Source of the DNA: Buchnera aphidicola (Cinara cuneomaculata)
GTDB taxonomy: Bacteria; Pseudomonadota; Gammaproteobacteria; Enterobacterales; Enterobacteriaceae
DNA: 64,000 nt
Assembly: GCF_900698865.1 (NCBI RefSeq)
Contig: NZ_LR217695.1
Span: 310,001-374,000, forward strand
Reading direction: 5' to 3'
Positions 19,282 to 30,059 of this stretch are shown here, one piece after another. Numbering within the stretch: the stretch's first letter is position 1; each line of letters begins with the position of its first letter. The notes under the pieces are model-generated. The model was not told where the DNA came from. It did no database searches and saw only the letters and a list, made by a program, of their open reading frames with translations. Position numbers and translations under genes: made by a program.

Positions 19282-20208
19282 ATGCGCAAAAAAATTTTTG
19301 CTATACTCCATATAATAGAAGCATTACATATGGTAGATTGTATAAATAATGTTGGTTTTTGTTTTTTATTGAATAAACAAACATTCTTATCTTATCTAAT
19401 AAATTTATCTTTTTCAATTATAGTAATTACTGTAGGTTTTTTTATTAGTCAATTTTTTGCAAATGGAACTCAAAAATTATTCTCTATACACAATGTAGAT
19501 AATACTATTTCTGGATTTTTGTCTGCTTTAGCACGTTATATCGTTATTATTTTTACCGGTATAATAGCACTAGGTCAAATTGGAGTACAAACAAATTCCA
19601 TTATTGCCATTATTGGAGCAGCAGGAATGGCAATTGGATTAGCATTACAGGGATCGTTATCAAATTTTGCAGCAGGTGTACTATTAATATTATTACGACC
19701 ACTCCGAACAAGTGAATATGTCAATTTAGGTAATGCCGCTGGAACAGTACTCAATGTTCATATCTTCTACACTACATTAAAAACATTAGATGGTAAAATT
19801 ATAGTAATTCCAAACGGAAAAATTGTTGCTGGTAATATTATTAATTATTCCCGCGAACCAATACGAAGAAATCAATTTATTATCAATGTTACATATGATT
19901 CAGATGTAGATTTAGTAATTTCAGTATTACAAACAGTTCTTGATAAAGAAGAACGTGTTTTAAAACATCCAGGTAATTTTGTCGGATTAAATGAATTTTC
20001 TCCATCTTCATTAAAATTTGTTGTAAAATGCTGGTGTCATACAACAGAATTAAATGCAGTATATTCAGATTTAATGTTAAAATTTAAAAAAGCATTAGAT
20101 CAACATAATATTACTATACCATGCTCTAAAATGGACATTTATTTATATAAAAAAATACATAAAATATTAAAAATAAATAAAAAAAAAATAGAAAGAAAGA
20201 AAAAATAA
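19282..20208 (+). CDS. mscS: small-conductance mechanosensitive channel MscS
   Basis: 308 residues (E. coli 286). The pore-lining TM3 is GAAGMAIGLALQGSLSNFAAGVLLILL, preceded by two hydrophobic helices. The beta domain carries GKIIVIPNGKIVAGNIINYSREPIRRN. It releases solutes on hypo-osmotic shock. The start is uncertain: the ATG at 19282 gives an 11-residue extension over E. coli, while the ATG at 19330 (MVDCINN) falls at E. coli residue 6 and has AGAAG upstream. Extra Lys-rich residues follow at the C-terminus. A GC-rich hairpin follows the stop. Confidence 0.94.
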   Translation: MRKKIFAILHIIEALHMVDCINNVGFCFLLNKQTFLSYLINLSFSIIVITVGFFISQFFANGTQKLFSIHNVDNTISGFLSALARYIVIIFTGIIALGQIGVQTNSIIAIIGAAGMAIGLALQGSLSNFAAGVLLILLRPLRTSEYVNLGNAAGTVLNVHIFYTTLKTLDGKIIVIPNGKIVAGNIINYSREPIRRNQFIINVTYDSDVDLVISVLQTVLDKEERVLKHPGNFVGLNEFSPSSLKFVVKCWCHTTELNAVYSDLMLKFKKALDQHNITIPCSKMDIYLYKKIHKILKINKKKIERKKK

Positions 20209-20225
20209 CACATAATTAAAATAAT

Positions 20226-20251
20226 GGCGTAGAATTTTAATATTCTACGCC
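20226..20251 (+). terminator. GC-containing hairpin after mscS
   Basis: A perfect 10-bp stem, GGCGTAGAAT and its complement, with loop TTTAAT, 17 nt after the mscS stop. Five of the ten pairs are G-C, which is unusual for intergenic DNA here. The downstream T tract is weak. It probably ends the pgk-fbaA-mscS transcript before recC. Confidence 0.65.
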
Positions 20252-20283
20252 TTAACATACTATTAAGTATTAATTAAAATAAA

Positions 20284-23200
20284 ATGTTAAAAATATATAA
20301 ATCAAATCAAATAAATTTTCTTCTTAAAAAAATGTGTAAAAAAATGATATCTAATAAAAATATTTTAACAAATGAAATAATTTTAATTAATGATATACAC
20401 ATTAAAAACTGGTTAGAAATTAATATTTCTAAAATTGAAGGTATTTGTATAAATAAAAAATATTTTTTAATCTCAACATTTTTTATTCATTTAATAGAAA
20501 AAATAAATTATAAACAAAAGGAAATATTTTACAGTATTTTTAAAAAAGAACATCTTAAATGGATTTTAATGTCAATAATTAACAATAATCACGATTCTTT
20601 GTTTCTAAAAAAATCTGGAATTTTATATAAAAATGAAGAATTTTGTTCTCAAATGGCTACTATTTTTATTAAATATATTTTTTTTCAACCTAACTTAATA
20701 TTACAATGGGAAAAAAAAGAAAACAATAATTGTTTATCAACAACACAGATATGGCAAAAAAAATTATGGAACTTAATAATAAAAAAAATAAAAATTTTAA
20801 AACAAAAAAATCTAACAGAAATAATTAATAATATTTACCAAAATAAAAAAAAATCCTATTTTTTAAAATTAATCCCTACCAGGATATTTATATATTCTCA
20901 AAATCCTATAAATCCATTAATTCAAATTATTTTATATGCCGTTAAAAATATTACTTCAATATATTTATATCAATATCAATTCAATAAACAAACAAATATA
21001 GATCCTATTCTTTCATTCAATAAAAAAAAAAAATTTTTATTAAACAATTAAAAAATAAAAAAAAAATATCTTATAAAAAAAAATTTTTTTATAAACAAAA
21101 AAATATAAAAAAAATTTTATATGTTTTACAAAATGATTTATTTAAAAACTCATTAGAAAACAAAAATTTACAATTTATACCATACACGCAAGATAATTCT
21201 TTTTCTATTCATAGATGCTGTTCATATTTACAAGAAATAAGAGTATTATATAAACATATAACTAACATCCTAAATATAAATCCAAAATTAAAATTAAATG
21301 ATATATTAATTACAGCAACTGATATAACTCCATATCTTTTGTATATTAATAGAATATTTAATCCTTTACTACAAAATAATCATCTTATTTTTAATAATAC
21401 TAAAAAAAATACTATTAAAAAAGATATTATATTAACTATTGAAAAATTATTTAAAATTAAAGATAATCGTTTTCAATGTTCATGGGTTTTATCTCTTTTA
21501 AATACAAAATTTTTAAGAAAAAAATTTTTTATTAAATCTAGTGATATTAAAACTATTTATAAATTTGTATCTGACTTAAAGATTCTGTTTGGATTCGATA
21601 AAAAACAATTTAAAAAAATGTCTATTCCGAATATTCATACATATTCATGGAATTATGCAATTGATCGAATTACTTCCGGATATTGGTTAAATAAAAAATA
21701 TTCAATTTGGAATAATACCTCTACTTATAATGTATCGTGTAGGAATAGTAATATATTACTAGGAAATTTTATTAATTTAATAATTACTTTAAATAAATTC
21801 AGAAAAAAAATATTACATAAAAAATTACTAAAAAATTGGTTAAATATTATTTCACAAATAATTAATGATTTCTTTGATATTCCAATAAAATATAAAAAAT
21901 TTTTTTTTACACTAGAAAATATATGGAAAGTAATTATATCAGATGGAATAAAAATGCGATATACAAAAAAAATATCTATTTCAATTTTAATTAAAAAATT
22001 TTTTAAATATAATTTTTCATTATTTAAAAATGATTCTTTTATGTCGGGTAGTATTAATATTGTTCAATTGAATAATATAAGAATAATTCCGTTTAAAATG
22101 ATTTGCGTCTTGGGATGTACTCAAGATAATATTCCTAAAATAAAAAAAAAAGATATATTTAATTTGATCAATCCAAATATATATCAATATGATTTAAATA
22201 TATTTTTCGAAACAATTATGGCGTCTCAAAAATATTTTTTTTGTAGTTACACGCATATAAATACAGAACAAAAAACTAACTATGCATCACAATATATTAT
22301 AGATATAATCTATTATATAAAAAAAAATTTTTATATTAAAACTAATCAAGTAGCCAAAAAAAATATTAATTTAATAAATAACATTTATTTTAAATATGAT
22401 TATGAATCATATAATTCATACTTTATACATAACTATATAGAAAAATTCTCATCAAATAAAAAAAAAATAAAAAAAAAAATTTATAGAATTATTAAAAAAG
22501 ATCTTTTAATAAAGAAATTAATAAATTTCTGGAAAAATCCAATTCAATATTTTTTTAAAAAAAGATTACATACAAGTAACTTTTCTACAGATATCAAACA
22601 AATAAATGAAGATGAATTATTTAATATAAATCTACTTGATAAATACTACATTAATAAAAAATTATTAAAATATAAAATTCTTAAAAAAAAAACTAATTTA
22701 TTATTTAATAAATTTAAATTACAAAATAAAATACCTTATGGATATTTAGGAAAAGTTCTATGGAATATAGAAGAAAAAAAAATACAAAAATTAGCTAATA
22801 AAATTCATGAAATCAAAAATTCACCTAAAAAATTAGATATAACATTAAGAACTAAAAAATATTTACTATCAGGTCAAATAAAAGAAATCAATACATTCGG
22901 TTTACTTCGATGGTCTACAAATAAAATTAATTATAGAGTCATCATATCAGCATGGATCGAACATATTATTTATTGTACATTACAATCTCATAAAAAAAGT
23001 ATATTATTAGGAATTAACGATGAAATTATAGAATTTTATCCTCTTGAAAAAAAACAAGCAACAGAATATTTACAACAATATATTCAAGGATATTTAGATG
23101 GAATTAAAAAACCTATTTTAATATTAAAATCTGGAATTATTTGGTTGCAATCAATATATCTAAAAAAATTCAATATCTTAAAAAAAGATGATAATAGCAA

Positions 23201-23390
23201 TATTACTGCCAGAAAAAATTTTTTAAAAAAATGGCACGGTAATTCATTTTACCAAGGTGAAAAAAAAAATATGTATATACAAAAAATAATTCCGTATATG
23301 AATATTATAAAAATGAAAAAAATATGTAATACCTGTACATATTGGCTATTACCAATTTTAAAAAACTCTAATATTAAAAAAATCATTTAA
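20284..23390 (+). CDS. recC: exodeoxyribonuclease V gamma subunit RecC, frameshifted in an A12 run
   Basis: RecC scans for Chi and scaffolds RecBCD. The first frame (20284-21051) stops 18 nt after a run of twelve A at 21022-21033. The -1 related frame (codons starting at multiples of three) is open from 21024 to the stop at 23388-23390. It continues the protein with SIHRCCSYLQEIRVLYKHI, matching E. coli TFHVCHSPQREVEVLHDRL. One added A restores an uninterrupted protein of about 1035 residues (E. coli 1122). Later conserved blocks are IPFKMICVLGCTQDNIPK, FWKNPIQYFFKKRL, and PYGYLGKVLWN. Because both halves and recB/recD are intact, I favour rescue by transcriptional slippage or a homopolymer sequencing error over a dead gene. 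ptrA is lost from between recC and recB. Confidence 0.85.
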
Positions 23391-23438
23391 AATGATATTT
23401 TTATATCCACATAAATAATTTTATTAACGAGATATGAT

Positions 23439-26400
23439 ATGAAATGTATAGATTTTGATATAAAAAAAATACCAGAACCTGGTATTACTTTAGTGGAAGC
23501 ATCAGCAGGAACAGGAAAAACATTTACTATTATTATTTTATATTTAAGATTAATATTAAATATTGGTATAAAAAAAACATATTCGAGACCACTATCAATT
23601 TCCGAAATATTAATCGTTACATTTACTGAAGCATCAAAAAATGAATTAAAAAACAAATTATACAACAAAATTTGTCAACTTTATAATATATGTATTAACA
23701 AAAGTAATAAAATAAATGAATTACAGGATATTATCAAGGATATAAAAAATATTAAAAAAACTATCCAATTATTAAAAATCGCTAAACAAAATATCAATTC
23801 AATTATGATATGTACATTACATGGTTTTTTTTTTCATATTTTAAATGAACAAAAATTCTTATGTCAAAAAATAATGCCTTCAAAAATACTATCCAGTATA
23901 AAAAAAATACAATTAGAAGCTACAAAAGATTTTTGGAGAAACCATGTATATGATATAGATAAAAATATAACAACACTTATTTTAAAAAAATGGCCCACTC
24001 CCAATCAATTATTCAAAAATATACATTTATGGATTAATCAAGCAAATATTACTTATAAGCATAATTTTAAAAAAAAAACAAGTTTAAATGTTATCTATAA
24101 TAATATTGTAAAAATTGTTAATAACACAAAAAAAATATGGCATAAAAAAAAAAATAAAATAAAAAATTTAATTTATAAAATAAATTTGAACAAAAAAATA
24201 TATAATAAAAATAATCTAAAAAGATGGTTTATTAAAATAGAACGTTGGTCTGAAAAAAATAATAATTATTATTATATTCCTAAAATATTAAAATATTTTA
24301 AATTTAATACGATTAATCACAATAAATTACTTGAATATAGTAATAAATATATTTTTTTAAAAAATATTGAAAAAATTTTTAAAAATTATGATTTATTTTA
24401 TAAATATTTTATCTATCAAGCTACACAACAAATTCCAAAAATTATTCAAAAAAAAAAAGATGAAAAAAATGGATTAGAATTCAATGACTTAAATAAAATT
24501 TTATTAAAACAAATTAAATCAAAAAATTCAATAATAAAAGAAAATATCATTAATCAATACACTATTTCAATAATTGATGAATGTCAAGATATCGATGACA
24601 TACAATTCAATATTTTTTATACTTTATATAATAAAGTACCTAATAAATCGTTAATTTTATTTGGAGACCCAAAACAATCTATATATAGTTTTCGAGGATC
24701 AAATATATTGTCATATTTAAAATTTCAAAAACAAGTAAAAAAAAAATTTATTTTAAAAAAAAATTTTCGTTCTTCCAATAATATTATTTCTGGCATAAAT
24801 ATATTATTTTCTCGATTAAAAAAACCATTTATATTTAAAAAAATTAATTTTCAATCTTCAGCAATATATGACAAAAAAAATCAACCATACTTTAGTATTA
24901 ATAATATTAAACAACCAGCATTCAATCTGGTATTTCAACATAAAAAAATAATGACAACTAATGAATATTATCACTGGATTGCAAAAAAATGTGCTAATTC
25001 AATATATAGTTGGTTATCAGAAAAATCTACTAACGTATCTCTTATAAAACTCAAAAATTATCAAATAAGGCGTATTAAGCACGAAGATATAACGATTTTA
25101 GTAAAAAATAAATATGAAGCTCAAATCATTAAAAAAGCACTTAAAAAAAATGGACTTCTATCTATTTATACATCTTATAAAAATAATATTTTTCATACTA
25201 CAGAAGCAAGAGATATTATGTGGATTCTTGATGCAATAGTTGATTTATCTAATAAATCAAAATTACAAAAATTATTATTTACTAAAATATTTAAAAAAAA
25301 TATTTTTAATATTCTACTCCTAAATAATCCAGAAGAAGTATATACTTCTTTATTTAAAAAATTAAAAAAATATCATATTATATGGAATTCTAGTGATATA
25401 TCAAACATGATTTATAAAATAATAGTTGACTTTAATATTCCTACACATAATATATCGTCACAAAAAAATAATATCAATATCACCAATCTCGCCAATATAT
25501 GTGAAATATTAGAAAAAAAAAATCAAATTATTAAAAATAAATTTTTATTAATTATGTGGTTTAAAAAAAAAATATTACAAGATAATATCGATGATAATAA
25601 AATTATCGATACATATCTACCAAAAAAAAATATTATTAAAATAGTTACTATATATAAAGCAAAGGGATTAGAATATCCAATAACTTGGATTCCGTTTTTT
25701 AGTAATTTTCAAATATCAAAAAATAATATTTTTTTTTGTAAAACAAAATTAAAAAGAATAATTGATTTAACAGATAGCAAAAAAAATTTATTGATACATC
25801 AAAAAGAATTATTATCAGAAGACTTACGTTTGTTATATGTAGCGTTAACAAGAAGTATTATACACTGTAATATTGGTATTGCGGTCATTCAAAAAAAAAA
25901 AAATATTAACATGAATCATAATCTTGATACTGATTACCATAAAAGTAGTCTTGGTTTTTTAATACAAAAAGGAAAAAAAATTAGTTTTAATGATTTAAAG
26001 AAAGAATTATCTAGTATCGACGGTACTAAAATTTTTAAAATACAATATGAAAATAATAAAAAAAAAAATATATATATAAAAAAAGATATACAAACAAAAA
26101 CAGTATTAATACCAAAATTACTAAAAAAAATTATACATCCCTGGATTAAAATTAATTTTTCTAAAATCACAGCATATAACATATTTAATAAAAAATATAA
26201 TACCAAAAAAAAAATAAAACAAGATATATTGATATATCCAGACAAAAAAAATGAATTATCTAATATAAATCCTCATATTTTTCCTAGAGGAAAAGAATAC
26301 GGAATATATCTACATGATATCTTAAAAACAATAAAATTTGAAAATACTGATAATTTAAAAAAAATAATTCATAAATTAAATTTCTTGTCATTATCTTCAG

Positions 26401-26990
26401 TATGGGAAAATACACTTAATATATGGATACATAATATTTTATCTAAACCATTAAATAAAAAAAATTTATCTTTAAATAAAATTAAAAAAAATGAATATCA
26501 AAAAGAAGTTAAATTTACTATTCCAATAAAAAAATATATTGATATTAATAAATTCAATTTAATTATTAAGAATTTTGATTTATTTTCAAAAAAATGTCGA
26601 AATATTAATTTTGAAAATGTTTCCGGTGTACTAACCGGAATTATTGATTTATTTTATGTATGGAACAATAAATATTATATTATTGATTATAAATCAAATT
26701 GGTTAGGACCTGATTATTGTTCTTATAATCATAAGAATATTAAAAAAGAAATAATTAAATATCGCTATGATATACAATATCAAATATATACCTTAGCTAT
26801 ACATCGTTATCTCAAAAAAAAAATAAAAAATTATGATTATAAAATACATTTTGGAGGAGTTTTTTACTTATTTATAAGAGCGCTTAATACAAAAAATAAT
26901 GCTGGTATTTTTTTTATAAAACCATCATATTATTTAATATATCATTTAAATAATCTATTAAACGGGAAATTCTATGACACCAAAAAATAA
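23439..26990 (+). CDS. recB: exodeoxyribonuclease V beta subunit RecB (helicase and nuclease)
   Basis: 1183 residues (E. coli 1180). SF1 Walker A is ASAGTGKT (21-28). Helicase motifs include IIDECQDIDD, GDPKQSIYSFRG, YKAKGLEYP and LLYVALTRS. The C-terminal nuclease domain keeps Asp1070 in TGIIDLFY, and Asp1083 and Lys1085 in DYKSNWLG, equal to E. coli D1067, D1080 and K1082. Both activities therefore look intact. The frame crosses A11 and A13 runs (for example 25891-25903) without interruption. It overlaps recD by 17 nt. Confidence 0.97.
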   Translation: MKCIDFDIKKIPEPGITLVEASAGTGKTFTIIILYLRLILNIGIKKTYSRPLSISEILIVTFTEASKNELKNKLYNKICQLYNICINKSNKINELQDIIKDIKNIKKTIQLLKIAKQNINSIMICTLHGFFFHILNEQKFLCQKIMPSKILSSIKKIQLEATKDFWRNHVYDIDKNITTLILKKWPTPNQLFKNIHLWINQANITYKHNFKKKTSLNVIYNNIVKIVNNTKKIWHKKKNKIKNLIYKINLNKKIYNKNNLKRWFIKIERWSEKNNNYYYIPKILKYFKFNTINHNKLLEYSNKYIFLKNIEKIFKNYDLFYKYFIYQATQQIPKIIQKKKDEKNGLEFNDLNKILLKQIKSKNSIIKENIINQYTISIIDECQDIDDIQFNIFYTLYNKVPNKSLILFGDPKQSIYSFRGSNILSYLKFQKQVKKKFILKKNFRSSNNIISGINILFSRLKKPFIFKKINFQSSAIYDKKNQPYFSINNIKQPAFNLVFQHKKIMTTNEYYHWIAKKCANSIYSWLSEKSTNVSLIKLKNYQIRRIKHEDITILVKNKYEAQIIKKALKKNGLLSIYTSYKNNIFHTTEARDIMWILDAIVDLSNKSKLQKLLFTKIFKKNIFNILLLNNPEEVYTSLFKKLKKYHIIWNSSDISNMIYKIIVDFNIPTHNISSQKNNINITNLANICEILEKKNQIIKNKFLLIMWFKKKILQDNIDDNKIIDTYLPKKNIIKIVTIYKAKGLEYPITWIPFFSNFQISKNNIFFCKTKLKRIIDLTDSKKNLLIHQKELLSEDLRLLYVALTRSIIHCNIGIAVIQKKKNINMNHNLDTDYHKSSLGFLIQKGKKISFNDLKKELSSIDGTKIFKIQYENNKKKNIYIKKDIQTKTVLIPKLLKKIIHPWIKINFSKITAYNIFNKKYNTKKKIKQDILIYPDKKNELSNINPHIFPRGKEYGIYLHDILKTIKFENTDNLKKIIHKLNFLSLSSVWENTLNIWIHNILSKPLNKKNLSLNKIKKNEYQKEVKFTIPIKKYIDINKFNLIIKNFDLFSKKCRNINFENVSGVLTGIIDLFYVWNNKYYIIDYKSNWLGPDYCSYNHKNIKKEIIKYRYDIQYQIYTLAIHRYLKKKIKNYDYKIHFGGVFYLFIRALNTKNNAGIFFIKPSYYLIYHLNNLLNGKFYDTKK

Positions 26991-28809
26991 AAAAAAATTT
27001 TTTAAAATTATAAATAATGCAAAAATAAAAAATAAAATTTCATATATAGATTTTTATTGTTGTTTTAATGAAAAATTTTTTAATGTTGCACCTGAAATAG
27101 CATTAGTATTTATATTTCTAAGTTATTCGGCAAATAAAGGTCATAGTTGTATACCAATTAAAAAATTTATAAAAATAGATCATTTAATTAAAGAAAATAA
27201 AATTTTTTACAAATTATTTCAATTAATTTCTCTAGAAAATAAAAACTGGTTTAATATAATAATTAATAATTTTTTATGTAGTAACGGAACACAAAAAACT
27301 CCTTTAGTATTAGATAGAAAATACATTTATATATACAAATATTGGTATATGGAAAATAAAATAATTGAATTTATTTATCATAAAAATTTAAAATATAATA
27401 TTTCTAAGATAGAAAAATACAAACAATTAATCAAAAAATATTGTTATAAAAAAATTGATAATAGTCAAAAAAATACTATCAAAAATGCTTTATTAAGCCA
27501 TATATTTTTTATAATTGGAGGTCCGGGAACAGGAAAAACTAGTATAGTAGCGTACTATATTCTAATTTTAATAAAAAATACCAATAATAAAATAAATATT
27601 CAGCTATCAGCCCCTACAGGTAAAGCAGCTACTAAATTAACTCAATCAATTTATTATATTTTAAATCGCACTAATATAAGTAAAAAAAATAGATTATCAT
27701 TTCCTCGAATAGGAATTACATTACATAATTTATTTAAAATCAACAAAGAAACAAATCAATGTAATCTTAAAAATAAATATAAAAATTTAGATGTTCTCGT
27801 CATAGATGAATGTTCTATGCTAGATTTAAATCTTATGAATATAATTATAGATAATGTAAATAAAAAAACAAAAATTATTTTCATAGGCGATATCAATCAA
27901 CTTCCAGCTATAGATACAGGATCTGTTTTAAAAAATATGTTTAGTAAGATACTTACTAAAATAATAAAAAAAAAATATGAAAAAATAATTTATAATCATG
28001 TTTCTATCTTAAAAAAAAAATATAGATTCAATAAAAATTCAGGAATTAATACTCTTGCAACTAGATTAGAGAATAATTTACATATTAATATATCGCAATT
28101 TTATCGAATATTATATCCAGATATAATATGGAAATCATTACATACACACAAAAATTATTTATATATGTTAGTAGAAATAAAAAAATATTTTATTATTTAC
28201 AAAAATTTTATTGACACAAATAATGATCCTATAAAAATTATTAAAAAATTTAATAAATATCAAGTTTTATGTGCGGTCAAAGAGGGAATGTTTGGAACAA
28301 AAAAAATAAATAAATATCTCAATAAATGGTTTATCAAAAATCAAACGGTATATTTTAAAAAAAATACTAAAAATGAAAATAAAAAAAAATTTTATCACGG
28401 AAAACCAATTTTAATTAACAAAAATAATAACTTATTAAGATTAATGAATGGAGATATTGGAATTTGTTTATTGATAAAAAATAAATATAAAGTATTTTTT
28501 ATGCTTTCAGATCAAACAGTTAAAGTTATTAATCCGAAAATATTATTAAATTACGAGTCTGCGTGGGCTATTACCATTCACAAATCACAAGGTTCAGAAT
28601 ATTCATCTGTACAAATCGTTATTCCGAACTACTATTGTTCAGTATTATCAAAAGAACTGTTCTATACTGCTATTACTAGAGCAAAAAAAAAAATAACTAT
28701 ATACACTGATATAAAATTACTAGAATATATATTAAAAATTCACAATATACAGTATTCAGGACTAAATAAAAAATTAAAACTAATGTATAAATATAAATTA
28801 TGTAATTAA
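26974..28809 (+). CDS. recD: exodeoxyribonuclease V alpha subunit RecD (5'-3' helicase)
   Basis: 611 residues (E. coli 608). Walker A is GGPGTGKT (182-189). Walker B is VIDECSMLDL, followed by GDINQLPAID. C-terminal motifs are AITIHKSQGSEYSSV and LFYTAITRAKKKI. It is the fast motor of RecBCD. Its start lies inside recB, which indicates translational coupling. In E. coli argA follows; here the stop is 3 nt from a convergent tRNA gene and no argA is present. Confidence 0.96.
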   Translation: MTPKNKKKFFKIINNAKIKNKISYIDFYCCFNEKFFNVAPEIALVFIFLSYSANKGHSCIPIKKFIKIDHLIKENKIFYKLFQLISLENKNWFNIIINNFLCSNGTQKTPLVLDRKYIYIYKYWYMENKIIEFIYHKNLKYNISKIEKYKQLIKKYCYKKIDNSQKNTIKNALLSHIFFIIGGPGTGKTSIVAYYILILIKNTNNKINIQLSAPTGKAATKLTQSIYYILNRTNISKKNRLSFPRIGITLHNLFKINKETNQCNLKNKYKNLDVLVIDECSMLDLNLMNIIIDNVNKKTKIIFIGDINQLPAIDTGSVLKNMFSKILTKIIKKKYEKIIYNHVSILKKKYRFNKNSGINTLATRLENNLHINISQFYRILYPDIIWKSLHTHKNYLYMLVEIKKYFIIYKNFIDTNNDPIKIIKKFNKYQVLCAVKEGMFGTKKINKYLNKWFIKNQTVYFKKNTKNENKKKFYHGKPILINKNNNLLRLMNGDIGICLLIKNKYKVFFMLSDQTVKVINPKILLNYESAWAITIHKSQGSEYSSVQIVIPNYYCSVLSKELFYTAITRAKKKITIYTDIKLLEYILKIHNIQYSGLNKKLKLMYKYKLCN

Positions 28810-28812
28810 TAA

Positions 28813-28886
<74 letters not shown>

Positions 28887-28899
28887 ATCAATTTTAATT

Positions 28900-28927
28900 A
28901 TTATAACATATAAATAATTATTAACAA
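28900..28927 (-). promoter_or_regulatory. sigma70-type promoter of tRNA-fMet
   Basis: On the minus strand: -35 TTGTTA (28922-28927), 16-nt spacer, perfect -10 TATAAT (28900-28905), 13 nt before the tRNA 5' end at 28886. The spacing to the mature end fits a tRNA promoter with a very short leader. Confidence 0.6.
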
Positions 28928-28944
28928 CTATTTTATGGTAAAAA

Positions 28945-28974
28945 AATGATTTTATTTTATAAAATAAAATCATT
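28945..28974. repeat. 30-nt perfect loopless palindrome, tRNA-fMet/nusB
   Basis: AATGATTTTATTTTA followed directly by its reverse complement: 15 bp per arm with no spacer. It lies upstream of both divergent units, 18 nt beyond the -35 of tRNA-fMet and 155 nt before nusB, so a terminator role is not obvious for either. Confidence 0.75.
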
Positions 28975-29129
28975 GAATAACAATGTTTAAAAATAAAATA
29001 TTGGTATAATAATTAATTTATTCAAAAATTAAAGATTAATATAATTATTATTATATTAACAATAATAGATATTCAAAAATATTTATAAAAAATATTAAGT
29101 ATATTTAATAATATAATAGGTATAATATT

Positions 29130-29546
29130 ATGATTCCCATACAGAGAAGAAAAGCGCGAGAATTAGCAATTCAAGCTATATATGCTTGGCAAATATCAAA
29201 AAATATTATTATCTCAGAAATTGAAAAATATGTAATCCAACAAAATAAAAAACATTTATTAGATGAAAAATATTTTCATGAAATTTTTACAGGCGTCATT
29301 AAAAATGTCCGTTATTTAGATAACATAATTTACCCATATATATCTAATAAAAATAAACGAATCGATCCTATTGAAAAAGCTATACTAAGACTATCTTCTC
29401 ATGAAATTACACAACGGTTAGATGTTCCGTACAGAGTAATCATTAATGAAGGTATAGAATTAGCAAAAATATTTGGATCACAAAAAAGTCATAAATTTAT
29501 AAACGGAGTATTAGATAAAATTATTAAAAAAAATAATTTTATTTAA
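29130..29546 (+). CDS. nusB: transcription antitermination factor NusB
   Basis: 138 residues (E. coli 139). Blocks RRKARELAIQAIYAWQIS at the N-terminus, DPIEKAILRLSSHEI, and NEGIELAKIFGSQKSHKFINGVLDK at the C-terminus cover the NusB fold. With NusE (S10) it binds boxA in rRNA leaders. In E. coli it follows ribD-ribH; those genes are absent here, with only 243 nt separating nusB from the tRNA. Confidence 0.96.
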   Translation: MIPIQRRKARELAIQAIYAWQISKNIIISEIEKYVIQQNKKHLLDEKYFHEIFTGVIKNVRYLDNIIYPYISNKNKRIDPIEKAILRLSSHEITQRLDVPYRVIINEGIELAKIFGSQKSHKFINGVLDKIIKKNNFI

Positions 29547-29792
29547 TTAATGTTAAATATAAAAATTTATAAAATACTCTTATAAAATATTAAAAATATA
29601 AATGTAATAAAATCAATAATATTTAAACAAATAATTAAATTGACAAAAATAATGGTATTATATAATTTAAATAATATAATCTGAATAAATATATTTAATA
29701 TAAAATATATAAAAATATTAATTATAAATATAATTTATTATATTTATAATTAATAAAAAATATTTAATATAATTTTTTATAAAAATAAAAAA

Positions 29793-30059
29793 ATGAATAA
29801 TTGGAATATACAATCTGCTAAATATATTGCGAAAAAACTTAATATTACTTTAAATAAAAAACATTGGAAAATTATTTTTTGTATGAGAAATTTTTATAAA
29901 AAATATAATTTTACACCATCAACAAGAATATTCTTAAAATATATGAAAAAACAAAATATATCTTTGACTAGTCAAGATTTATTTATCCTGTTTCCAAATG
30001 GATTTATGAAATATGCTAGTCAAATATCTGGAATTCCTAGGAATAATAATTGTTTTTAA
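29793..30059 (+). CDS. tusE: sulfurtransferase TusE, shortened at the N-terminus
   Basis: 88 residues (E. coli 109). It aligns from the E. coli Trp near residue 23: NITLNKKHWKIIFCMRNFYKKYNFTPSTRI, then LFPNGFMKYASQISGIPRNNNCF, including the penultimate Cys that carries sulfur. An in-frame stop 39 nt upstream excludes a longer form, so about 20 N-terminal residues are missing. It is the last relay to MnmA for tRNA 2-thiolation; TusA is encoded at 15 kb. The stop overlaps the convergent cyoE stop by 4 nt. Confidence 0.9.
   Translation: MNNWNIQSAKYIAKKLNITLNKKHWKIIFCMRNFYKKYNFTPSTRIFLKYMKKQNISLTSQDLFILFPNGFMKYASQISGIPRNNNCF

Noticed and set aside
20284-21051. The first RecC segment as a separate 255-residue protein
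   Set aside because: It ends at a poly(A) frameshift and the remaining RecC sequence follows immediately in another frame.
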